NCBI GenBank assembly: GCA_003661185.1
Contig: QMVQ01000028.1
Location: 1-12,098, forward strand
DNA from: Candidatus Alkanophagales archaeon
GTDB lineage: Archaea > Halobacteriota > Syntropharchaeia > Alkanophagales > B39-G2
Reading direction: 5' to 3'
DNA length: 12,098 nucleotides
In this document: positions 1 through 7,258 of the stretch, one piece after another
Position numbering within the stretch: the first letter of the stretch is position 1
How the letters are laid out: every line of letters begins with the position of its first letter
The notes under the pieces: model-generated
The model's input: only the letters and a program-made list of their open reading frames with translations
Database searches by the model: none
What the model was told of the DNA's origin: nothing
Position numbers and translations under genes: made by a program

Positions 1-1249
1 AATGGACACTGACGGCGACGGCTTAACCGACCTTGAAGAAATCGTTTGGTATATAGACCTGCACAACGAGACGCAGCTTCGGGAGATTTATCCTTATGAA
101 AAGGATTTGAGCGTCGTCATCCAGAAGATAAAGGACCTGCGGGATATGTATCCATGGCGGCTGAACCCGCTTGACCCTGATGTTGACAATGACAGGCTGA
201 ACGACAGCGCCGAGATTTTGAACAAAACATCGCCGATAGACCCAGATACCGACCACGACGGGCTTCTCGACGGCGATGAGATTTTCATTTACGATACAAA
301 CCCAAGGAAATGGGATACCGACGACGACTGGCTTTCAGACCTTGAAGAGACAACGCCCGGCTTGGACGGTTTCATTACAAACCCCAATGACCCTGACACT
401 GACGACGACGGCGTAGATGACGGCGAGGAGGTCTTCGCACTCGGCGCCGCCGCAATCCCGCCGAGCAAGCATGTGATGACGTTCGAGCAGTTCGTGAGCA
501 GCGACGCCTACGCCTACGAATATGTCACGCTGCGAGCAAAAATCAAGAAAATTAACCCCCGCCCGACTCAGGGCAACCTCAACGAATACCGCATCGAGCT
601 GGAAGACCCCGACGCCGCCGATGGCTCAGCAGCGATGCCCAACGACTCCAGCACTATTAGACACGCAATGCTTTATGTCGGCAACCGCTGGCACTACGAT
701 TACCAGCACGGCGGCATCTTCATCGATGATGTTTTCGGCTTAGCTCTCAAGGAGGGCGATATCATAATCATCGTCGGCATGGCACGCCGCCACGACGACT
801 TCGAAAGCATGTATCGTTACATCACCATCAAAACTGGCTACAAAGACCCCTATACGAAAATAAGTGACGACGACGGCGGGATATACCTCGTGCTCGACCC
901 GAGGGAAGCATATGAGCGCTGGATGCCATCAAGAGAGTATCTAAAAGTGCGTGCCGAGGTGAATCCCATAGCAGTCAAATGGACACCGCTACCTGCACAA
1001 GTGCCAACGCCGCCGCCTGCTGAAGCAGCAGCCTACGCCCCAGTTCATGTCGAGGAGACGCCGACACCTGGGAGTCTGGCCGAAGCTGAAAACGTCACGG
1101 TAAAGAGCTCCGAAGGCGGCAGGAAGACGCCACCCGGCTTCTTCACGTCCATCACCATCGCCACGCTCCTCATAATCTACGAGGTTTCAAAGAGGCGGAA
1201 GAACAGCAGGAAGAAGAAAAACAAGAAGAACGCAAAGAAAAAGGCTTGA
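1..1249 (+). CDS. Calcium-binding type 3 repeat surface protein with PGF-CTERM-like anchor (5' partial)
   Basis: Probably extracellular and calcium-binding. The frame is open to the left edge and the visible protein begins inside a repeat (DTDGDGLTDLEE), so the real start lies outside the window. Counting the Met at base 2 as residue 1, Asp-rich TSP3/dockerin-like repeats sit at about 2-13, 58-71, 80-92, 104-116 and 130-143; several keep the DxDxDG spacing of calcium loops. Residues about 160-280 form a beta-rich domain with a YVTLRAKI strand, a YRIELEDPD strand and an LKEGDIIIIVG strand, which resembles an OB fold (inference). A Pro/Ala/Glu linker (330-360) follows. The C-terminus has Pro-Gly-Phe at 378-380, a short hydrophobic helix and basic residues, the layout of archaeosortase-processed PGF-CTERM tails. 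Oddity: the basic tail after the helix is unusually long (about 20 residues, mostly Lys/Arg/Asn). It converges with the CLC gene; cargo and partner are unknown. Confidence 0.85.
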   Translation, partial: MDTDGDGLTDLEEIVWYIDLHNETQLREIYPYEKDLSVVIQKIKDLRDMYPWRLNPLDPDVDNDRLNDSAEILNKTSPIDPDTDHDGLLDGDEIFIYDTNPRKWDTDDDWLSDLEETTPGLDGFITNPNDPDTDDDGVDDGEEVFALGAAAIPPSKHVMTFEQFVSSDAYAYEYVTLRAKIKKINPRPTQGNLNEYRIELEDPDAADGSAAMPNDSSTIRHAMLYVGNRWHYDYQHGGIFIDDVFGLALKEGDIIIIVGMARRHDDFESMYRYITIKTGYKDPYTKISDDDGGIYLVLDPREAYERWMPSREYLKVRAEVNPIAVKWTPLPAQVPTPPPAEAAAYAPVHVEETPTPGSLAEAENVTVKSSEGGRKTPPGFFTSITIATLLIIYEVSKRRKNSRKKKNKKNAKKKA

Positions 1250-1288
1250 CCGGGCTTGACGACGTTGGTGTCGGTGTGAAGTGCCTCA

Positions 1289-1317
1289 CGGCGCTTGCAC
1301 GTGTATTAGCAGCGCCG
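1289..1317. terminator. Hairpin between convergent genes, possible transcription end
   Basis: A perfect 7-bp stem (CGGCGCT at 1289-1295 with AGCGCCG at 1311-1317) encloses a 15-base loop that can add two more pairs next to a bulge. It lies in the 71-base gap between the surface-protein gene and the converging CLC gene. There is no clear T tract on either strand, which archaeal termination normally needs, so the terminator role is tentative. Confidence 0.35.
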
Positions 1318-1320
1318 CCA

Positions 1321-3186
1321 CTACTCCAACCTGAAGTGCAGCGCCCGCTCGTGCGCGCGCACGATGTCGTACATCGTCAGGATGCCGATGAGCTTCCTGC
1401 GGTTGTCCTTATCCACAACTGGCAGCCGCCCGACGCCGCTCGTCGCCATTTTATGCATCGCATCCTCCAAAGACTCCTCGGGATGCGTCACCACGAGGTT
1501 CTTCGTAGCGACCTCCTCCACCATTTTTCTCATCCTCTCCTCTTCAGGCACCCTCTCCAAATCCTTCAGCGTCACCATGCCGACGAGGGCGCCGTCACGC
1601 ACGACGGGATAGCCTATGTGTCCGGTGCTTCTGACTACGTTAAGTGCCTCTTCGATTGTTACATCCGCCGGGAGCGTCACGACATTCCTCGTGTATGCGT
1701 CTCTGACGTAAAGGTCTTCGAGAATGTCCACGCAAAACTCACGACGATGCGCCGGCGAGTCCCGCCTCGTCTCGTATTGTTTTGGATATATCGTCCACTT
1801 GCTCGTGAGCGTGTAAACGGTTATCGTTGCGAGTATCGCCGGTGCTAAGAGTGCGTAGCTGCCCGAAATCTCGCAGACTACAAATATGGCGGTGAGCGGG
1901 GTGTTTGCGGCACCGCCGAGGAGCGCCGCCGCGCCTATCAGCGCGAAAACCGCGGGCTGCGTTATGGTTTGAGGCATGAGGAGGTGCAACGCCTCGCCGA
2001 AGGCGCCGCCGAGCGCCGCGCCGATTGCTAACGACGGTATGAAGAGCCCACCGCTGCCGCCTGAGCCGAGCGTGAGTGCGGTGCTCACCATCTTTGCAAA
2101 CGCTATTATGATAAGGACCGAAAAGACGACCTTGCCGTAGAATGCTAATTGTATAAAGCCGTAACCGCCGCCGAGAAGCCCGCTGGCGACTACAATGGCG
2201 TCCTCACGCCTGTGAAGCAGAAGGAACGGCGTCATAACGAGCAGGAAGAAGCAGCCATGCAGCAGCCCGCCTGCCGCCGGCTTCAGCTTGAGCGGCAGCC
2301 TTAATCGCCTAAAAATCTCCGTGAAAAGCTCCATAATTTTTGGAAAAAGAACAACCAACGGGGCGCAAATCACGCCGAGTAACACGAAGCACAGCAGCGA
2401 TATGGGGCGAAGGGCGGCAGCTACATCGTATTCCGGCACGCCGTAAATCGGACCCCAGCCGAAGAAAAAACAAGAAACGACGTAAGCGGTGAGCGCCGAA
2501 ACCACCGCTGGGGCGAGCGTCTCCAGCTCAGAATCCCTCTTATATAGCATCTCGACGCCGAAAAATGCACCGCCGAGCGGCGATTTAAAGACCGCTGCGA
2601 TTCCTGCGGAGGCGCCGCACGCCACGAGCCGCCGCCGTGACTTCTCGTTGAGCCCTAAGGCTCTGCCGACGAGCGAGCCGACTGTCGCCCCAATGAACGC
2701 ACTCGGGCCCTCACGCCCGGCGCTGCCGCCCGTCCCGATGGTGAACACCGAGGAAATCGCTCTTACGAGACCACTACTCCCACTGAGCACTCCCTTTTTA
2801 TCATGAAACCCCTCTATAAACGCATCGGTCTCGTGAACCTCGGCATCCTCGCTCCGCAGCCACCCGAACTTCACAACGCCGCATATTAGCCCGCCTAACG
2901 CCGGTATCAACGCAAGCAATAAGATTCCCGGAAAACTTAACGGGTCCACGTGCAATATTTCAGGGAGATGAAAGATGTGCGGCTCATGCTCCGGCATCGG
3001 CGGCTGATAGCAGGCGACGCCGCCCAAAATCAATGCTGAAAATGCGACGAGCGTCATATAAAACACAATCACGCAAAGACTCACAGCGATGCCCAAGAAA
3101 ATGGTGTATGCCGTCCATATCGCCCATACGCTGAGATATTCTTCCTCTTCCTTGAAAATCTTAAATATTTCCGCAAAAGTAACCAT
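1321..3186 (-). CDS. CLC-family chloride channel/transporter with C-terminal CBS pair
   Basis: Integral membrane protein moving chloride or a similar anion, gated or driven by protons. From the ATG at 3186, about 621 residues: a cytoplasmic N-terminus, many hydrophobic helices to about residue 460, then two CBS domains (about 493-548 and 556-611) that usually bind adenine nucleotides. The GREGP signature (about 157-161) carries the external gating Glu, and GSGGSGGLFIPSL (about 374-386) is the third CLC signature. The classical GSGIP motif is absent; the region reads SGSSGL. In the helix reading SPLGGAFFGVEM, the position of the internal proton Glu (E203 of E. coli ClcA) appears to be Met, as in channel-type CLCs. 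An in-frame GTG at 3207 is possible, but a TATA box centred near 3239 would leave it almost no leader, so ATG 3186, preceded by GAGGGCGG, is preferred. It has its own promoter downstream of the citG-like gene. Confidence 0.93.
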   Translation of the reverse strand: MVTFAEIFKIFKEEEEYLSVWAIWTAYTIFLGIAVSLCVIVFYMTLVAFSALILGGVACYQPPMPEHEPHIFHLPEILHVDPLSFPGILLLALIPALGGLICGVVKFGWLRSEDAEVHETDAFIEGFHDKKGVLSGSSGLVRAISSVFTIGTGGSAGREGPSAFIGATVGSLVGRALGLNEKSRRRLVACGASAGIAAVFKSPLGGAFFGVEMLYKRDSELETLAPAVVSALTAYVVSCFFFGWGPIYGVPEYDVAAALRPISLLCFVLLGVICAPLVVLFPKIMELFTEIFRRLRLPLKLKPAAGGLLHGCFFLLVMTPFLLLHRREDAIVVASGLLGGGYGFIQLAFYGKVVFSVLIIIAFAKMVSTALTLGSGGSGGLFIPSLAIGAALGGAFGEALHLLMPQTITQPAVFALIGAAALLGGAANTPLTAIFVVCEISGSYALLAPAILATITVYTLTSKWTIYPKQYETRRDSPAHRREFCVDILEDLYVRDAYTRNVVTLPADVTIEEALNVVRSTGHIGYPVVRDGALVGMVTLKDLERVPEEERMRKMVEEVATKNLVVTHPEESLEDAMHKMATSGVGRLPVVDKDNRRKLIGILTMYDIVRAHERALHFRLE

Positions 3187-3234
3187 GATGCCGCCGCCCT
3201 CGGGCACGCCCCCGCTCTACTGGTTTAAGTGTAG

Positions 3235-3242
3235 AATATAAA
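3235..3242 (-). promoter_or_regulatory. TATA box for the CLC gene
   Basis: Read on the minus strand this is TTTATATT, a good archaeal TATA element. Standard spacing places transcription start near 3211-3216, about 26-30 bases before the preferred ATG at 3186 and only 4-9 before the alternative GTG at 3207. It overlaps the U tract of the upstream hairpin terminator. Confidence 0.5.
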
Positions 3243-3276
3243 AAGTTTGCGTCCGCAGCGGGGAGCCGCTGCACGC
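3240..3276 (-). terminator. Hairpin plus U tract after the citG-like gene
   Basis: Perfect 7-bp stem GCAGCGG (3255-3261) with CCGCTGC (3266-3272) and a 4-base loop. It is extended by GCGT/ACGC (3249-3252 with 3273-3276) after a 2-base bulge. On the minus strand it starts 8 bases past the citG-like stop and is followed by a five-T run (3244-3240). This is a convincing transcription end for the operon and separates it from the CLC gene, although the T run doubles as part of the CLC TATA box. Confidence 0.55.
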
Positions 3277-3283
3277 TTAAAGC

Positions 3284-4165
3284 TCAAACCCGCAGCCCGC
3301 TGAGCAGCGCAACAAAAATTGCCGCTGCTGTGATGTCGGCAGTTGCGCCCGGGTTTATCCTCGCTCGAAGAAGCTCCTCGTCGAACCGTTGCAGCTCTTC
3401 GTCGCTACATCCCGCAGCTAAGAGTAGTCTCGCCCGCTTTGAGACTCCTGTTGCAGCTGCTTCCCCAAACTTCATCGCGACGAACGTATCAGGCTCGGCG
3501 GAAAGCATCTCCAAATACGCACGCACGATCGCGGCGTTCAAGCCCGCCTGTATAGTTTTCTCTTTTATGATTTCAGCATACTTGAACGTTAGCTTGAAAC
3601 CGCCTGTCAGCTCCCTCGAAATTGCGTCGTAACCCGCTGAAATCTTCAGAACGTCGTAAAGCGTCAGCTCTCTCCTTCTTATCTCGTCTTGGGAGCGCGG
3701 GTCGAGCACATCCAACCACCCGACGCTACGAACCTTGACCCTTGCCCTCGGGAACGCTTTATAAAGCTCGATGGCGTCCTCGACGGTCGTTCGCTGCATT
3801 ATCTCCTCGCTTCTCGCTTTTAAGGAGCTAGCGTCAGAGCTTGCGCCCGCTGCTGCCGCCAGCGGGATTAAGAGCATGAACGAGCCGAAGTGCGTGTTCC
3901 CACCGCTCTGCCAGCGCATGCTCTCCTCGACTGCCGCCCTTATGAGTTTGCCAACTCGACATTTTCGGCGCTCTTGTGCCCAGCGGACGCCGTCTGCGGC
4001 TGCCGTCCTGAAAACAGGGTAAGCGGCGACCGCCGACGCTAAAAAATGCTCGTATTTCGTGTCTGCGAAGTCGTGGTGGCGGTCCACGTTGCCGGGCTTC
4101 GGCGACGCCGACACTTCCAAAAGCAAAGCGAGCGCCGCACATCTCGCCACGTAATCCTCGTCCAT
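3284..4165 (-). CDS. CitG-like triphosphoribosyl-dephospho-CoA synthase family protein
   Basis: Soluble protein of 293 residues. In bacteria this family (CitG/MdcB) joins ATP and dephospho-CoA to make the prosthetic-group precursor of citrate or malonate decarboxylase enzymes. Family motifs seen: ASPKPGNVDRHHDF at 20-33, GGNTHFGSF at 88-96 and NPGATADITAAAIFVALL at 271-288, all close to the usual consensus (PKPGLVdr, GGVNTHKG, NPGstAD). Length is normal and there is no truncation. Many methanogen-related archaea carry this homologue without citrate lyase, and no citCDEF or mdc gene is present here, so the substrate is probably a different ribosylated or nucleotide cofactor (inference). It begins 77 bases after glmS on the same strand, so it may be cotranscribed; a weak TATA-like TTTATTT near 4189-4195 could also give a nearly leaderless message. 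The family call is firm, the biochemical role is not. Confidence 0.85.
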   Translation of the reverse strand: MDEDYVARCAALALLLEVSASPKPGNVDRHHDFADTKYEHFLASAVAAYPVFRTAAADGVRWAQERRKCRVGKLIRAAVEESMRWQSGGNTHFGSFMLLIPLAAAAGASSDASSLKARSEEIMQRTTVEDAIELYKAFPRARVKVRSVGWLDVLDPRSQDEIRRRELTLYDVLKISAGYDAISRELTGGFKLTFKYAEIIKEKTIQAGLNAAIVRAYLEMLSAEPDTFVAMKFGEAAATGVSKRARLLLAAGCSDEELQRFDEELLRARINPGATADITAAAIFVALLSGLRV

Positions 4166-4243
4166 TATATTTAGTCCGCCGCCCTGGGAAATAAACTGAC
4201 TACTGACATCCTTGGCTGCGAAGGTGCTTAACTATGACCTAAA

Positions 4244-6040
4244 TCACTCAACAGTAACGCTCTTAGCGAGGTTTCTCGGCTTATCTATCTCGCAGCCTCT
4301 CTCCTTCGCTGCATAATACGCAAGAAGCTGCAACGCCACCGAGTTCGTGATCGCCGAGAATATTGGCTCGACATGCGACGTTCTTATCACAAAATCTACG
4401 TATTTCTCTATTTCCTCGTCATGCTCGTCGGCAACGGCAATTACAGGCGGCTTACGCGCCTTCACTTCTTTTATGTTGTTGAGCATAATATCATAGGTGC
4501 GGTCCGGCGCCACGACTGCAACGACCGGCGTCTCCTCAGTCAATAACGCAAAAGGACCGTGCTTCAACTCGCCGGCAGCGTAGCCCTCTGCGTGAATATA
4601 GGAAATCTCTTTGAGCTTGAGCGCACCCTCTAAAGCCACGGGAAAGCTTATGCCACGACCTATAAAAAACACGTTTTCGTAACTTGTGATACGCCCTGAA
4701 ACTTCTTTTATCTCGTCTTCAGCATCCAAAACCCTCTGCACTGCCGTCGGGAGCCGTCGCAGCTCCTTAAGCATTTTCTGCCTCTCCGCAAGCTCAATGC
4801 TCGAAAAGTGCAACGCAAGCAGGTAAAGGGTTATTAATTGCGCAGTGAACGTCTTTGTGGCAGCGACGCAAATTTCGGGTCCGGCTCTCGTGTAAATAAT
4901 CCTATCTGCGAGTCTCGTGACGCTGCTGCCGAGGACGTTCGTGATGGCGAGCGTTGCGCAACCCGCCGCTTTCGCTCTTTTCAGCGCAGAAAGCGTGTCT
5001 GCGGTCTCCCCGGACTGCGTTATCCCGACGACGAGCGTCTCTCTGCTTAAGGGCGTCGTTGCATAGTTGAATTCCGACGCCAGCTCCACCCTGACGGGAA
5101 CGCTCGCAAGCTCTTCGATGACATATTTGCCGACGAGCGCTGCGTGGAACGACGTGCCGCATGCCACCATCAAGATTTCAGAGGATTGGGGCACGTCCAA
5201 ATCTAAATCTACGCCACCAAGGACGCCGTCACGCAAGTGCGTCGCCAGCGTGTTCTCTATAACCCTCGGCGTCTCGTGTATCTCTTTCAGCATGAAATGC
5301 TCATAACCCCCTCTCTCAGCATCCTCAATGCTCCAAAGCACCGTCTCCATTTTCCTTGGAACGACGTTGCCGCCGTTTTCTATCCGGAAGCCCTCTCTCG
5401 TGATGATTACCAAGTCGCCGTCCTCCAAGTGAACCACACGATTCGTGTGCTCAAGCAGCGCAGGCACGTCCGACGCCACGAAAAACTCGCTGTCGCCCAC
5501 GCCCAGCACCAAGGGACTCCTGCTACGTGCGGCTACTATCTTCTCATCCGCCTTATGCAAAATCGCAAGCGCGTAAGAGCCTTTTACCTCATGTAAAGCC
5601 CTTCTCACAGCCTCCTCTAAATTGCCATTGTAATACCTCTCCACCAAATGCGCAACGACCTCGGTGTCCGTGTCCGAGCGGAAAACATGCCCCTCCGCCG
5701 CAAGCGTCTCTCTGAGGTGCTGGAAGTTCTCGATGATGCCGTTGTGGACGACGGCGATGTCGCCCTTGCAGTCGGTATGCGGGTGAGCGTTCCGCCTCGA
5801 AGGCTCACCGTGCGTTGCCCATCTCGTGTGCCCGACGCCTACGGTTCCGCCGACGTTCACGCCGCTTAAAGCCTTTTCGAGCTCATCTATGCTGCCACGC
5901 TCCTTGAAAACTTCTATTTTGCCATTACTCAGCACTGCGAAACCACAAGAGTCGTAGCCACGATACTCAAGGCGTTTCAACGCCCCGAGTATTATGGGCT
6001 GCGCACTCCTCTTGCCTATATAGCCCACAATCCCGCACAT
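4244..6040 (-). CDS. glmS: Glutamine--fructose-6-phosphate aminotransferase (isomerizing)
   Basis: Cytosolic enzyme that converts fructose 6-phosphate plus glutamine to glucosamine 6-phosphate, the committing step to UDP-GlcNAc. It has 598 residues against about 609 in E. coli and is complete. The start MCGIVGYIG exposes Cys2, the glutaminase nucleophile, after Met removal. HTRWATHG (71-78), HNG (99-101) and SDTDTE (122-127) are class II amidotransferase motifs. The first SIS domain has CGTS (294-297) and TQSGET (341-346). The second has ISYIHAEGYAAGELKHGP (479-496), with the catalytic Glu and His region, and the protein ends in the canonical DKPRNLAKSVTVE. The ATG is separated from the stop of the preceding nucleotidyltransferase gene by one base (TGA-G-ATG), with a GGTGAG ribosome site overlapping that stop, so translation is probably coupled. 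Its product feeds the two neighbouring nucleotidyltransferases; the mutase (GlmM) is not in the window. Confidence 0.97.
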   Translation of the reverse strand: MCGIVGYIGKRSAQPIILGALKRLEYRGYDSCGFAVLSNGKIEVFKERGSIDELEKALSGVNVGGTVGVGHTRWATHGEPSRRNAHPHTDCKGDIAVVHNGIIENFQHLRETLAAEGHVFRSDTDTEVVAHLVERYYNGNLEEAVRRALHEVKGSYALAILHKADEKIVAARSRSPLVLGVGDSEFFVASDVPALLEHTNRVVHLEDGDLVIITREGFRIENGGNVVPRKMETVLWSIEDAERGGYEHFMLKEIHETPRVIENTLATHLRDGVLGGVDLDLDVPQSSEILMVACGTSFHAALVGKYVIEELASVPVRVELASEFNYATTPLSRETLVVGITQSGETADTLSALKRAKAAGCATLAITNVLGSSVTRLADRIIYTRAGPEICVAATKTFTAQLITLYLLALHFSSIELAERQKMLKELRRLPTAVQRVLDAEDEIKEVSGRITSYENVFFIGRGISFPVALEGALKLKEISYIHAEGYAAGELKHGPFALLTEETPVVAVVAPDRTYDIMLNNIKEVKARKPPVIAVADEHDEEIEKYVDFVIRTSHVEPIFSAITNSVALQLLAYYAAKERGCEIDKPRNLAKSVTVE

Positions 6041-6041
6041 C

Positions 6042-7250
6042 TCACCACACGAGGCTGTTATCGGGGATGATGCCTCCTGCCACCTTCACGTCGCCGACTC
6101 TCACGTTATTTCCGAGAATGGTGCAAGGCTTCGTTACGACATTGTCGCCGATGACGCAGCGCTCGCCAAGCATCGCCCCCGCCTCCACGGAATGGTGCTC
6201 GCCATTTATTTTCACGTCTCCCCGCCCGCTCTGCGTTGAAAAACGGTCGCCGATGCTGCAACCCCGGTCTATTATGGAGTTCTTTATCGAGCAGCCTGCC
6301 CCGATGCTCACATCATCCATTATGACGCTGTTCCGCACGAGCGTGAACGCTTCGATGCTCACATTGTTCCCGATGCTCGTTGCCGGGAATATGCAGACGT
6401 TCGGTCCTATCTCGCAGTTCTTGCCGATTATTACCGGCCCGACGATGTAGGAGTTAGCTCTTATGACGCTGCCCTCGCCTATTTCCACGTCCCCTCTTAT
6501 TATGATGTTTCTTTCTATCCGCCCCGCCAGCGTCCGCCCGGTGGCACTTAGCCGCAGCGCCACGTCATTCACGCTCAGAATGTCCCAAGGATAAACTACG
6601 TCGAGCCACGCCCCCTTGGCTTCGTGAGCCCGCAGCGTGCCGCCACGCTCGACAAATTCATTAAGAACGTCCGTCATGTCGGTTTTCTCGCCAATCTCGT
6701 CGAAAATACTTCTGTCGAAGACGTAGATGCCAATGTTCACAAGGGCGCTCTCAGCGCCGCCTTTAGGCTTTTCAATTATCTTCCTAACTCTTGCGCCATC
6801 CTCTGGCGCTTCTAAGCTCTCTATTTCGATAACTCCATATTTAGAGGCTTCGGGGTGCTGCTTGTAAAGTAGGGAATTTTTTTCTGCGGCTAACGCCGCT
6901 GCGACCGTGGACTCATCTACGATGTTGTCGCCTGAAATCACGAGAAACTCCTCAGCGGCGAGGCTTTCAGCCTGCTTCAAAGCGTGCGCCGTGCCGAGTT
7001 GCTGACGCTGCTCCACGTATCTTATGCGAACGCCGAAGTCTCGCCCGTTGCCAAAATGGCTCATGACCTTATCCTTGCGGTAGCCGATGATGAGAATGAC
7101 GTCTCTGATGTTATTCTCCGCCAGCGCCCGCACTACGTATTCTAATATCGGCTTGTTCGCAACAGGGAGCATAACCTTCGGCTTCGCCGCTGTGAAAGGG
7201 CGCAACCTCTGCCCCTCCCCCGCCGCAAGGATTATTGCTTGTTTTATCAT
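6042..7250 (-). CDS. Sugar-1-phosphate nucleotidylyltransferase, GlmU-like paralogue lacking acetyltransferase signature
   Basis: Cytosolic protein of 402 residues with two domains: an N-terminal NTP-transferase (about 1-230) and a C-terminal left-handed beta helix of hexapeptide repeats (about 250-400). Activation signature LAAGEGQRLRPFTAAKPKVMLP (8-29, residue runs LAAGEGQR and KPKVMLP), the QLGTAHAL nucleotide motif (84-91) and SGDN (106-109, metal-binding Asp) are all present, so sugar nucleotide formation is expected. In the helix domain the stretch corresponding to KVPHxNYVGD of its neighbour is not conserved (here around FSTQSGRGD, 337-345). The catalytic acetyltransferase His is therefore apparently missing, and this copy may be only a uridylyl- or thymidylyltransferase for a hexose 1-phosphate (inference). 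The ATG is 8 bases after the stop of the upstream paralogue, and GAGGAA just before it serves as ribosome site. The pair probably arose by tandem duplication. Confidence 0.9.
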   Translation of the reverse strand: MIKQAIILAAGEGQRLRPFTAAKPKVMLPVANKPILEYVVRALAENNIRDVILIIGYRKDKVMSHFGNGRDFGVRIRYVEQRQQLGTAHALKQAESLAAEEFLVISGDNIVDESTVAAALAAEKNSLLYKQHPEASKYGVIEIESLEAPEDGARVRKIIEKPKGGAESALVNIGIYVFDRSIFDEIGEKTDMTDVLNEFVERGGTLRAHEAKGAWLDVVYPWDILSVNDVALRLSATGRTLAGRIERNIIIRGDVEIGEGSVIRANSYIVGPVIIGKNCEIGPNVCIFPATSIGNNVSIEAFTLVRNSVIMDDVSIGAGCSIKNSIIDRGCSIGDRFSTQSGRGDVKINGEHHSVEAGAMLGERCVIGDNVVTKPCTILGNNVRVGDVKVAGGIIPDNSLVW

Positions 7251-7258
7251 TTCCTCAG

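Noticed and set aside
1246..1848. 200-codon plus-strand frame over the CBS end of the CLC gene
   Set aside because: Antisense to conserved CBS domains, with no family similarity and no credible start signal; a shadow of the CLC gene.
4191..4204. Short direct repeat ACTGACTACTGAC upstream of the citG-like gene
   Set aside because: Only two imperfect units of about 5 bases, with no symmetry and no second copy elsewhere; likely chance.
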